Shown: positions 15,435 through 22,296 of the stretch, piece by piece
Layout: every line of letters begins with the position of its first letter
How positions within the stretch are numbered: position 1 is the first letter of the stretch
Translations under genes and position numbers: made by a program
The notes under the pieces: generated by a model
Seen by the model: the letters and a program-made list of their open reading frames with translations, nothing else
The model's database searches: none
What the model was told of the DNA's origin: nothing
Assembly (NCBI GenBank): GCA_035697145.1
Contig: DASSDL010000134.1
Span: forward strand, 1 to 27,127
Source of the DNA: DASQUK01 sp035697145
GTDB lineage: Bacteria; Actinomycetota; Acidimicrobiia; Acidimicrobiales; VFJN01
Length of the DNA stretch: 27,127 nt
Direction of reading: 5' to 3'

Positions 15435-16172
15435 CTAGTTGCCCTGAACGGCGGTGATGCAGTGTTCACCGCCGGTGGGCAACGACAGCGCCGTCTCGGT
15501 TGTCAGTTGGTGGCCGTAGAGGGCCTCCAACATGCCCTGTACCATGCCACGATCGACGGCACAGATCACGGGATGCTCGATCGCGACCCCTCCGAACGGG
15601 CAGTGCTCGCTGACGATCCGGAGCTCGTCGCCGTGGCGTTCGGCGTGTGCCGCGAAGCCGTGGGCGGTGAGCGCGTCGGCCACCGTGTGCAGTGCCGCCT
15701 GGAACGAACGGTGCTGGTCGGAGCCCGGTGACATGCTCGCCGCCATCGCCCGGCCGTAGTCGACTCCCACGTGCTCGGCCAGCTGTTCCGCCCGCTCAGG
15801 CCCGAGGGCCGCCAGTGCCCGGCCCAGCAGCTCGACCAGCACGTCGTCGTGGCGCAGCGGCAGGTCCAGGGCGATGTCCGGTGCCACCACCCGGTAGCGC
15901 TTCGACGGCCGGCCCGCGCCGCCGCCGCCGGCCCGCGCCACGGTGACCTCGACGTAGCCCCCGGCGCAGAGCTTGTCGAGGTGGTGCCGGGCGACGTTGG
16001 GGTGGAGCTCGAAGTGTTCGGCCACGGCAGAGGCGGTGACGCCGCCGTGGTGCTCGTGGACGAAGAGGTAGATCTCGCGCCGGGTGGGGTCGCCGAACGC
16101 CGACGTGATGGCGGTGACGACCGACGCGAAGTCGGTCGGTGACATCGTCGGCTGGTGGGGCGGCGCGGTCAC
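15435..16172 (-). CDS. SufR-like Fe-S sensing transcriptional regulator
   Basis: This 245-residue winged-helix regulator is of the ArsR/DeoR-like type found in SufR. The DNA-binding domain is at about 15-80 (GDPTRREIYLFVHEH; TASAVAEHFELHPNVARHHLDKL), followed by a Gly/Arg wing (GGGGAGRPSKRYR). The C-terminal part carries Cys191 and Cys204, spaced C-x12-C exactly as in SufR, and a third cysteine at 238. These are plausible ligands of an Fe-S cluster. The gap between the second and third cysteines (33 residues) is longer than I recall for SufR, so this is called SufR-like. The GTG at 16172 is supported by a TACAAT box six bases upstream; an ATG at 16145 is the alternative. The flanking cysteine desulfurase and Mrp genes fit an Fe-S homeostasis role. 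Confidence 0.85.
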   Translation of the reverse strand: MTAPPHQPTMSPTDFASVVTAITSAFGDPTRREIYLFVHEHHGGVTASAVAEHFELHPNVARHHLDKLCAGGYVEVTVARAGGGGAGRPSKRYRVVAPDIALDLPLRHDDVLVELLGRALAALGPERAEQLAEHVGVDYGRAMAASMSPGSDQHRSFQAALHTVADALTAHGFAAHAERHGDELRIVSEHCPFGGVAIEHPVICAVDRGMVQGMLEALYGHQLTTETALSLPTGGEHCITAVQGN

Positions 16173-16184
16173 GTCGATATTGTA
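16173..16184 (-). promoter_or_regulatory. Leaderless promoter of the SufR-like gene
   Basis: On the minus strand TACAAT (16184-16179) is followed by six bases and then the GTG start at 16172. This is a near-consensus -10 placed for a leaderless transcript. A 12-bp near-palindrome, CTATGGCCGTAG (16186-16197), and GTGGTAA (16197-16203) lie just upstream and could be regulator sites between this gene and mrp. Confidence 0.55.
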
Positions 16185-16253
16185 CCTATGGCCGTAGTGG
16201 TAATCCCCTGAGTGGCCGGTCCGACACTGGCCGAGGAGTCCGGGAGCTCACTA

Positions 16254-17396
16254 ATGCCCGTCACCGAAGCCCAGGTCCTCGACGCCCTCCGACCCGTCGA
16301 AGACCCTGAGCTGCACCGCAGCATCGTCGACCTCGACATGGTCCGGCGGATCGCCGTCGACGGGCCGCGGGTCGACGTGACTGTGGCGCTCACTGTCGAG
16401 GGTTGCCCCCTGCGTAGCGAGATCACCCGCCGGGTGGACACCGCCGTCTCGGCGCTCGACGGCGTGGATGCGGTCGACCTCGACTTCACGGTGATGACCG
16501 ACGACGAGCGCGCGGCACTGCGCACCAGGCTGCACGGTGACCCGGCCGCCACGGCCGGCACCCAGCAGGCGCACGGCCACGCCGAGGGCCGCGCGATCCC
16601 CTTTGCCGATCCCGGCAGCAAGACGCGGGTGCTGCTCATCGCCTCGGGCAAGGGAGGCGTGGGCAAGTCCTCGGTCACGGCCAACCTGTCGGTGGCGCTC
16701 GCCGCCCGGGGGCAAGATGTCGCGGTCGTCGACGCCGACGTGTGGGGCTTCTCGATCCCCCGCATGCTGGGCGTGCAGCACGCCCCCGTGGTCATCGACC
16801 AGATGCTGGTGCCGCCCGAGGCCAACGGTGTCCGCTGCATCTCCATGGGGTTCTTCGCCCAGGAGGACCAGCCGGTCATCTGGCGGGGCCCGATGCTGCA
16901 CAAGGCGCTGGAGCAGTTCCTCACCGACGTGTTCTGGGACGAGCCCGACTTCCTGGTGGTCGACCTGCCGCCGGGCACCGGCGACATCTCCATCAGCCTG
17001 GCCCAGTTCCTGCCCCGGGCCGAGGTGCTGGTGGTGACCACGCCACAACCGGCGGCCCAGCGAGTGGCCCAGCGGGCGGCGTTCATGGCCCAGAAGGTCA
17101 ACCTCGAGATCAAGGGCGTCATCGAGAACATGTCGTGGTTCACCGGCGACGACGGCAAGCGCTACGAGCTGTTCGGGGCCGGCGGGGGCGCGGAGCTGGC
17201 GACCCGCCTCGGCGTGCCGCTCATCGGCCAGGTGCCGCTCGTGCCCGAGCTGCGCGCCGGCGCGGACACGGGCTCGCCCATCGTGGTCTCCGACCCCGAC
17301 GGCGAGGCCTCCCGGGTGTTCGCCCGCATCGCCGAGGCCATCGACGTCGAGCTGGCGCCGCGCCGCGTCTACCGTTCCGAGCTGCGCATCAGCTAA
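16254..17396 (+). CDS. mrp: Mrp/ApbC-type Fe-S cluster carrier ATPase
   Basis: Mrp/ApbC proteins are dimeric P-loop ATPases that carry Fe-S clusters to target enzymes. The 380-residue protein has an N-terminal MIP18/DUF59 domain (about 5-85; VEDPELHRSIVDLDMV, EGCPLRSEI). The ATPase domain follows, with deviant Walker A SGKGGVGKSS (131-140), DADVWGFSIPRMLG, and the MRP signature DFLVVDLPPGTGD. The usual CxxC cluster-binding motif is absent: the segment reads NMSWFTGDDGKRYELFG. The ATG at 16254 has GGGAG eight bases upstream; a GTG at 16212 would add 14 residues. The gene diverges from the SufR-like gene and ends at a shared hairpin. Cluster carriage is known for the family; for this protein it is inferred. 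Confidence 0.93.
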   Translation: MPVTEAQVLDALRPVEDPELHRSIVDLDMVRRIAVDGPRVDVTVALTVEGCPLRSEITRRVDTAVSALDGVDAVDLDFTVMTDDERAALRTRLHGDPAATAGTQQAHGHAEGRAIPFADPGSKTRVLLIASGKGGVGKSSVTANLSVALAARGQDVAVVDADVWGFSIPRMLGVQHAPVVIDQMLVPPEANGVRCISMGFFAQEDQPVIWRGPMLHKALEQFLTDVFWDEPDFLVVDLPPGTGDISISLAQFLPRAEVLVVTTPQPAAQRVAQRAAFMAQKVNLEIKGVIENMSWFTGDDGKRYELFGAGGGAELATRLGVPLIGQVPLVPELRAGADTGSPIVVSDPDGEASRVFARIAEAIDVELAPRRVYRSELRIS

Positions 17397-17406
17397 CCGA
17401 AACCAA

Positions 17407-17449
17407 CTGGTCGTAGCTGTACGGCACATGACCGCACAGCTACGACCAG
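17407..17449. terminator. Bidirectional terminator between mrp and the phosphoesterase gene
   Basis: CTGGTCGTAGCTGT (17407-17420) and ACAGCTACGACCAG (17436-17449) form a perfect 14-bp stem. One mismatch and three more pairs (CGG/CCG) follow, around a 7-base loop. It fills the 70-base gap between two convergent genes. On the minus strand it is followed by TTGGTTT, a modest U-rich tail. It should end transcription from both sides. Confidence 0.85.
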
Positions 17450-17466
17450 AACGGACCTCGGGCGGC

Positions 17467-20400
17467 TCAGGCGTGTCGCGGCTGGGCCAGGGCGCGCATG
17501 CCGGCGTGGAAGTCGTGGGGGTCGCGCCGGGTCTCGCGGAACCGCCGGCGCACCGGCTGCGGGGGCCGGGCATCGAGCCGCCCGGGGCGGCGCGGCTCGT
17601 CGAGCGCAAGCACGCTGGCCACGTCGTTGGCGCCGGCGACTCGCGGCCCGAGCTCGGCGGGGACCTCGCCGACGAACCGGTCGAGGATGGTCCTGATGAT
17701 CGACGTGTGGTCGAAGACCGTGCTGTCGACCGTGCCGGCGCCGGCGAACGGCGAGACCACGAACGTGGCGACGCGGGGCCCGTAGAACGGCTCGCCCTCG
17801 GGGTGGACGGGGGCGACGGCGTGGTCGGGCTCCCCCCGCTCGGCGGCCAGCCGGGTGAACGCCGCGGTGCCGGGTGGGGCCACGTGGTCGTAGAACCCGC
17901 CGTGCTCGTCGTAGGTGACGACGAGCAGCGTCCCGCCGTCGTCGGTGAGCCACCGCGGCGAGGTGGCCATGGCGTCGTGGACCTGGGCCAGGAGCCGCTG
18001 GCCGAGGCGCAGGTCGGCGGGCGGGTGGTCGTCGTCGGCGGTGGCGGCCGGCGGGATGTCGGAGAAGTTGGGGTCGACGAAGGTGACGGGTGGCAGCAAT
18101 CCCAGCTCGGCGTCCCGGGCGAACCGGGCGAACGGCCGCAGGTGGGTGCCGTCGAGGCGGTAGCGGTGGTACATCCGGAGGAAGCTGACGTCGCCCTCGT
18201 AGTAGGCCCAGTCCACACCCGCCTCGCTGAGGACGTCGAACACGGTGGTCATCTGCAGGTAGGCGTAGATCGGGTCGCCGAGGGGGAAGTTCTCCAGCAC
18301 CGGGGTGTGGCCGCTGAGCGTGCAGAAGCGGTTGGGCTGGGTCGGGCCGGGGTGGGAGCAGAACCAGCGGTCGCAGATGGTGTAGCCCGCCGCCAGGGCA
18401 TCGGTCACGGGCAGGTGCTCGTGCGTGTAGAAGCGCATGGCGAACCGGGGGTCAACGTGGCCGAACCGGCGGACGAAGCTGTCGACGAAGCCCGCCATCG
18501 TTCCCTCCCCGTGCCCGATCTGCTTCACGACCTCGGCGTGCTCGTGGTGGGGGCCGAACGGCACCGCGGTCGCGTGGATGAACGCGTTGAAGCCCAGGTC
18601 CACGTCGGCGGTGCCGTAGGCCTCGGCGGGCACCGGCGTCCCGCTGGGGCGGAAGGGGTTGGACTCCCGGCCCGTCAGGCCGTCCGGCACGTCCCGGCCC
18701 GCGGCCTCGAGCCGCGGCCGGCCGTGGTCGGGGTGGCTGAGGTAGCCGAGCAGGTGGTCGAACGACCGGTTCTCCTGCATCAGCACGACGATGCTGCCGA
18801 TCTTGGCGAGGTTGGTCCGGGTCGCCTCGTCGAGCGGCGTGGGCCGCGTCCCCTTGTCGCGGGGGAACCGGACGTGCGGCGGCTGGCGGGGCCCGGGGGC
18901 GGTCCCGGGATCGGGATCGGTGTGCAGCACGACGAACCGGTCGGGCTCGACAAGCAGGTCGTGGAAGTCGTGGCCCCGCTGGGCGAGGTGGACGAACCCC
19001 TGCGTCAGGTAGTCGGCCACCGTCTGCCGGAAGCCGGCCGATCCGACCAGCTTGCGGACCTCGCCCGCGATCGCGTCCCGAACATTGCCGCTGATGCTGA
19101 CGCCGATGAGGTCGAACAGCTCCGCGAAGGCCTCGGCGTCGACCGTGACGCTGCACACCGGTTGCAGGCCCCGGCGGCCGCGGGCGCGCTCGACGGTCCG
19201 CAGCTCCACGTCCACCGTGATGGCCAGCCGCCCCACGTCGACGTCGGCGATGTCGACGCCGACCAGCTCGACGCTGGAGACCTCCTCGCCCCGCGCCTCG
19301 ATCGAGGCGTGGGCGGTGATGAGCGGCCGGCCCGTGTCGGTGCGGGCGCGCACGCCCAGGCTGAACAGGTTGACGTCGGACAGCTCGGCGGGGACGTCGA
19401 GCGGGATGTCCAGGCGCCCGCCCAGGGCGTCCTTGGCGAACGCCTCCAGCTCCTCGGACACCCCGATCTCGGCCTTCTTCCCGTCGAGCCGCACCCTCAG
19501 CCCCACCGCAGCGATGAGCTGGCGCAGCCCGTGGTTGAGCACCTCCAGCGGGATGTCGGTGCGGAGCACCTGCCCGACGAAGCTGACGGTCGCGGCGCAG
19601 ACGATGTCCTCCTTGCTGCGGTTGGTGAAGCGGCAGCGCCACTCCTTGCCCGCCTGCGCGGGCGGCACCGTGTGCCGGAGGACTGGTCCGCCGGGCATGT
19701 TGATCGCGTCCCGGCTGCGGAACTCCCCCGAGGCGACGGCCCCGGCGCCGGGGGCGGACAGCGAGACGTCCACCACCACGTTCTGCGGTTGGGACACACC
19801 GAGGCCGTCGCCTCCGTCCTCGGGGTTGGGGTCGATCTTCCCCGTGGGATCGCCGAGGTCGACCTCGGCGGCGAACACCGACACCTCGATCTCGCCTTCC
19901 GTGGGAATGAAGCGCAGGTCGGCCGCGTCCGCGGGGCGCAGGTGGCGCACCGCCAGCGATGCCTTCTTGCCCGCCGCGACTTCGCTCGGCGGCTCCTCCT
20001 GCGGCTCCCGGCGCTCCTTGACGAACCGCACCCGGCCGGACACCTTGGCCTTGACGGGGCCGCTGTTGCGGAAGACGCACTTCCACGGCTTGCCCGCCTG
20101 CTCGGGCCGGACGCCCAGCTCCAGGGGCTCGACCGGGTCGTCGCCTGCCAGGTCCTTGATCTGGAACCGCTTGGACCGGGCCGCCTTGGTGGCGCCCGGC
20201 GGGACCAGCGAGGCGGTCACCTCCGACCGCTGCCGCATGGGAGGGATGCCGACCCCGTCGCCCCCGTCCTCGGGGTTGGGGTCGATCTTCCCGCCGCCGG
20301 AGCCCGGCTGACCGGGCCGGCGGGGCCGGGTCGGGCTCGGCGAGGCGTCGAACGCGAACGCAGTCACCTCGATGACGCCCTCCTGCGGCGTGAACGTCAC

Positions 20401-20472
20401 GCTCGCCGACTGGCCGCTGCCCAGCGTCGTGGTGGCCAGGGTCTCCTCGCCCTGGACGATGGTCACCGCCAT
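17467..20472 (-). CDS. Phospholipase C/acid phosphatase-type phosphoesterase with long duplicated N-terminal region
   Basis: This 1001-residue protein has a C-terminal phosphoesterase domain (about 556-960) of the phospholipase C/AcpA family. Visible motifs are VVLMQENRSFDHLLGYL (Glu567, Asn568), HPGPTQPNRF (Thr711, expected catalytic residue) and TYDEHGGFYDHV (Asp855, Glu856), all of which bind metal or phosphate in relatives. Typical members are about 400-700 residues with a Tat signal. Here no secretion signal is seen, and about 550 extra residues precede the domain. That region contains two copies of a ~150-residue module, each with GKIDPNPEDGGDG (61-73 and 211-223) and AGKxWxC (126-132, 274-280). 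It is followed by an unassigned domain (about 300-500). The ATG at 20472 has GGGAGG upstream. The gene lies downstream of the alpha/beta hydrolase. The substrate is unknown. Confidence 0.85.
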   Translation of the reverse strand: MAVTIVQGEETLATTTLGSGQSASVTFTPQEGVIEVTAFAFDASPSPTRPRRPGQPGSGGGKIDPNPEDGGDGVGIPPMRQRSEVTASLVPPGATKAARSKRFQIKDLAGDDPVEPLELGVRPEQAGKPWKCVFRNSGPVKAKVSGRVRFVKERREPQEEPPSEVAAGKKASLAVRHLRPADAADLRFIPTEGEIEVSVFAAEVDLGDPTGKIDPNPEDGGDGLGVSQPQNVVVDVSLSAPGAGAVASGEFRSRDAINMPGGPVLRHTVPPAQAGKEWRCRFTNRSKEDIVCAATVSFVGQVLRTDIPLEVLNHGLRQLIAAVGLRVRLDGKKAEIGVSEELEAFAKDALGGRLDIPLDVPAELSDVNLFSLGVRARTDTGRPLITAHASIEARGEEVSSVELVGVDIADVDVGRLAITVDVELRTVERARGRRGLQPVCSVTVDAEAFAELFDLIGVSISGNVRDAIAGEVRKLVGSAGFRQTVADYLTQGFVHLAQRGHDFHDLLVEPDRFVVLHTDPDPGTAPGPRQPPHVRFPRDKGTRPTPLDEATRTNLAKIGSIVVLMQENRSFDHLLGYLSHPDHGRPRLEAAGRDVPDGLTGRESNPFRPSGTPVPAEAYGTADVDLGFNAFIHATAVPFGPHHEHAEVVKQIGHGEGTMAGFVDSFVRRFGHVDPRFAMRFYTHEHLPVTDALAAGYTICDRWFCSHPGPTQPNRFCTLSGHTPVLENFPLGDPIYAYLQMTTVFDVLSEAGVDWAYYEGDVSFLRMYHRYRLDGTHLRPFARFARDAELGLLPPVTFVDPNFSDIPPAATADDDHPPADLRLGQRLLAQVHDAMATSPRWLTDDGGTLLVVTYDEHGGFYDHVAPPGTAAFTRLAAERGEPDHAVAPVHPEGEPFYGPRVATFVVSPFAGAGTVDSTVFDHTSIIRTILDRFVGEVPAELGPRVAGANDVASVLALDEPRRPGRLDARPPQPVRRRFRETRRDPHDFHAGMRALAQPRHA
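19804..19842 (-). repeat. Second copy of a 39-bp coding repeat in the phosphoesterase gene
   Basis: This segment encodes GKIDPNPEDGGDG at residues 211-223. It matches the copy at 20254-20292 in 37 of 39 bases, exactly 450 bases away. The similarity of the surrounding modules is lower at DNA level. Confidence 0.9.
20254..20292 (-). repeat. First copy of a 39-bp coding repeat in the phosphoesterase gene
   Basis: This segment encodes GKIDPNPEDGGDG at residues 61-73, an Asp/Asn-rich loop that could bind calcium. It is the start-proximal partner of the copy at 19804-19842. Confidence 0.9.
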
Positions 20473-20575
20473 GGCCGCCTCCCTCGTGCTCGTCCCTTGA
20501 CCGTTGGGCGTGACGTGGGTGTGCCGCGGGATGGCACGACCTGTCGGCACGAAGGGCCGCGGCCCGCCCGCCGGG

Positions 20576-21532
20576 TCAGACGGGCAGCGTCTGCTCGAGG
20601 AAGCCGACGACCGCGTCGTTGAAAACGTCGTTGCGGTCGCCGGCCACCATGTGGCCGGCACCGGCAACGTCGACGGATCGGGCGTGGGGGACGAGCGCCT
20701 GGAGGTGGCGGGCGCCGGCCTCGGACAGGACGTCGCTCTGCCGTCCCCGGACGAGCAGGACGGGCAGGGTCAGCGCCCGGGCCGCGGCCTCCAGCCGCTC
20801 CTCGTTGCGGATCGAGCGGGGCTCGTCGATGCGTCCGGGTGTCATGAACCGGGGATCCCAGTGCCAGTACCAGCGGCCGTCGTCGTGCAGGCGGACGTTC
20901 TTGCGCAGGCCCGACAGGTTCGACGGGCGCGGCCGGTGGGGGTTGTACGCCGCCACGGCGTCGGCGACCTCCTCGAGGCTGGCGAAGCCGTCGAGGTGGC
21001 CGAGCATGAAGGCGCCGATGCGCGCGACGCCGTCCGGTTCGAGGCGGGGCGCGACGTCGACCAGCACCAGGGCGCTCGCTATGGGCCGGCGCAGAGCGCC
21101 GGCCCTAGGCGGCGCATCTCCCGCTCCTGCAGCTTCGCTGCGGGCCGCTCGGGTCCCGGCCTCCGGCTCGGTGCCGGGAGGGGCGTCCTCGGCGATGGCG
21201 ATCAGCGAGCTGATCCCGCCGAGCGAGGCCCCCACGAGCGCCGGGGCCCGGCGGTGGGCACGGCCGGTCGCCCGCGCCACGTCCCGCACGTCGTCGGCGA
21301 AGGCGTCGAGGCTGTAGTCCCCATCCGGGGCCCAGTCGCTGTCTCCGTGGCCGCGCATGTCCACGGTGGTGGCATGCCAGCCCTTGTCGCCCAGCAGCCG
21401 GGCGGTGCCGTCCCAAGAGTGCCGGGTCTGCCCGCCGCCGGGGAACAGCAGCACCGGTGGCCCGTCGCCGGGCCCGTAGGAGTCGGCCGCCAGTTCCAGT
21501 CCATGGGCGCGCAAGCGCAGGGGGGCGTCCAT
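20576..21532 (-). CDS. Alpha/beta hydrolase
   Basis: This 318-residue protein has the alpha/beta hydrolase fold. The oxyanion region is LLFPGGGQTRHSW (28-40), strand and turn are VDMRGHGDSDW (57-67), the nucleophile elbow is VGASLGGISS with Ser103, and the catalytic histidine is His294 in GAGHMVAGDRN. An Asp near DVLSEAG (268) or DVAPR (159) would complete the triad. Residues about 118-151 form an odd Ala/Pro/Arg-rich stretch between the nucleophile helix and the next strand (ALVLVDVAPR), where relatives have only a short turn. It is encoded by a palindrome-rich insert. The ATG at 21532 has no clear Shine-Dalgarno and lies 38 bases after the clpP stop, suggesting cotranscription. The substrate is unknown; epoxide hydrolases and esterases share this fold. 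Confidence 0.88.
   Translation of the reverse strand: MDAPLRLRAHGLELAADSYGPGDGPPVLLFPGGGQTRHSWDGTARLLGDKGWHATTVDMRGHGDSDWAPDGDYSLDAFADDVRDVARATGRAHRRAPALVGASLGGISSLIAIAEDAPPGTEPEAGTRAARSEAAGAGDAPPRAGALRRPIASALVLVDVAPRLEPDGVARIGAFMLGHLDGFASLEEVADAVAAYNPHRPRPSNLSGLRKNVRLHDDGRWYWHWDPRFMTPGRIDEPRSIRNEERLEAAARALTLPVLLVRGRQSDVLSEAGARHLQALVPHARSVDVAGAGHMVAGDRNDVFNDAVVGFLEQTLPV
21080..21181 (-). repeat. Palindrome-rich in-frame insert within the alpha/beta hydrolase gene
   Basis: This stretch of about 102 bases holds a perfect 10-bp inverted repeat, GGGCCGGCGC-AGA-GCGCCGGCCC (21083-21105), a GCAGC-TTC-GCTGC hairpin (21129-21141), and GC-rich complementary blocks near 21155-21180. It adds 34 low-complexity residues and keeps the frame. 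It looks like a small mobile repeat (REP/MITE-like), but only one copy is in the window, so its mobile nature is inferred. Confidence 0.5.
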
Positions 21533-21570
21533 CGGGCCAGTCTGCCCGCCCGCTTCGACGCGGCGCCCAA

Positions 21571-22203
21571 TCAGCCGGTGGCCGCTGCCACCTCGGGCGG
21601 GTGGAGGGCAGCGACCGGGTGGGGCTTGCGGTGCTCGATGATCTCGTCGACGAGCCCGTAGTCCACCGCGTCCTGGCCTCGCAGGATGAAGTCGCGATCG
21701 ATGTCGGACTGGATGCGGTCGCGGGGCTGGCCGGTTCGCTCCGCGAGCACGTCGACCATGCGCTCCCGCATGGTCACCATCTCCCGGACCGCGATCTCCA
21801 TGTCGACCGACTGGCCCTGCGCGCCCCCGTGCGGCTGGTGGATCAGGATGCGGGCGTTCGGCAGTGCCGAGCGCTGCCCGGCCTCCCCGGCTGCCAGTAG
21901 CACGGCGGCGGCCGAGGCGGCCTGTCCCACGCACACGGTGTGGATCGGCGGGCCGAGGAACTGCATGGCGTCGTAGACCGCGAACAGTGCGGTCATGTCG
22001 CCGCCGGGCGAGTTGATGTACAGGTTGACCGGGCGGTCCATGTCCTCGCCCTCGAGGTGCAGCAGTTGGGCGATGATCAGGTTGGCAACGGTCTCGTCGA
22101 GCTCCCCACCCAGGAACACGATTCGGTCCTTGAGCAGGCGGGAGTAGATGTCGTAGGCGCGTTCGCCGCGGTTGCTGGTCTCGATGACGGTGGGGATGAG
22201 CAT
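21571..22203 (-). CDS. clpP: ATP-dependent Clp protease proteolytic subunit ClpP
   Basis: ClpP is the barrel-forming serine protease that degrades proteins fed by ClpX or ClpC. The 210-residue protein shows LKDRIVFLGGELDETVANLIIAQLL, the INSPGGDM oxyanion segment (63-70), Ser97 in GQAASAAAVLL, His122 in ARILIHQPHGG and Asp171 in DIDRDFIL. The triad is therefore complete. There is little or no propeptide. The ATG at 22203 has GGAGG eight bases upstream. No clpX, tig or second clpP is adjacent; the downstream gene encodes an alpha/beta hydrolase. Actinobacteria usually have several clpP genes, so this may be one paralogue. Its promoter region is shared with a divergent SRPBCC-ArsR unit and contains two matching palindromes, which suggests unusual regulation. 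Confidence 0.96.
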   Translation of the reverse strand: MLIPTVIETSNRGERAYDIYSRLLKDRIVFLGGELDETVANLIIAQLLHLEGEDMDRPVNLYINSPGGDMTALFAVYDAMQFLGPPIHTVCVGQAASAAAVLLAAGEAGQRSALPNARILIHQPHGGAQGQSVDMEIAVREMVTMRERMVDVLAERTGQPRDRIQSDIDRDFILRGQDAVDYGLVDEIIEHRKPHPVAALHPPEVAAATG

Positions 22204-22226
22204 GTGCCTGGCCTCCGGATGGCAGG

Positions 22227-22244
22227 CGCAACCGGACGGTTGCG
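22227..22244. promoter_or_regulatory. Operator-like palindrome 1 (clpP leader)
   Basis: CGCAACCGGACGGTTGCG is a perfect inverted repeat (8-bp arms, 2-base centre) of the form CGCAAC-N6-GTTGCG. It lies 23 bases ahead of the clpP start codon, at about +1 to +18 of the predicted clpP transcript, where a bound repressor would block transcription. Confidence 0.7.
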
Positions 22245-22251
22245 TGTTTCC

Positions 22252-22280
22252 ACCGTACGGACCCCCACTCGGATTCGCAA
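22252..22280 (-). promoter_or_regulatory. Predicted clpP promoter
   Basis: On the minus strand TTGCGA (22280-22275) and TACGGT (22257-22252) are exactly 17 bases apart, a good sigma-70-type pair. Transcription would begin near 22245, giving a leader of about 42 bases that contains the Shine-Dalgarno. Confidence 0.6.
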
Positions 22281-22293
22281 CTGTAGAGTTGCG
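22276..22293. promoter_or_regulatory. Operator-like palindrome 2, shared by the divergent promoters
   Basis: CGCAACTGTAGAGTTGCG is again CGCAAC-N6-GTTGCG, with 7-bp perfect arms. It overlaps the predicted clpP -35 (22275-22280) and contains the -10-like TAGAGT (22284-22289) of the SRPBCC gene, seven bases ahead of its ATG. Its centre is 49 bases from that of palindrome 1. Confidence 0.75.
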
Positions 22294-22296
22294 GGT

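Noticed and set aside
16212..16253. GTG at 16212 as the mrp start
   Set aside because: The ATG at 16254 has GGGAG at proper spacing and begins where the family does; the 14 extra residues look unconserved. The GTG is not fully excluded.
17407..17449. Attachment site or mobile-element end
   Set aside because: The perfect stem lies between convergent stop codons with no integrase, transposase or second copy nearby; a bidirectional terminator is the simpler reading.
17428..20622. Very long open frame on the plus strand opposite the phosphoesterase gene
   Set aside because: Its product is Arg/Gly/Val/His-rich low-complexity sequence without family motifs, while the minus strand encodes clear catalytic motifs. 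It is a high-GC antisense shadow.
20473..20667. Upstream extension of the phosphoesterase gene that might add a signal peptide
   Set aside because: The extra residues are Ser/Thr/Pro-rich and not hydrophobic, they overlap the end of the hydrolase gene, and the ATG at 20472 has a strong GGGAGG.
22227..22293. Heat-shock operators (CIRCE, HAIR or CtsR box) or ClgR site ahead of clpP
   Set aside because: The palindromes read CGCAAC-N6-GTTGCG and do not match the known consensus of those elements as I remember them.
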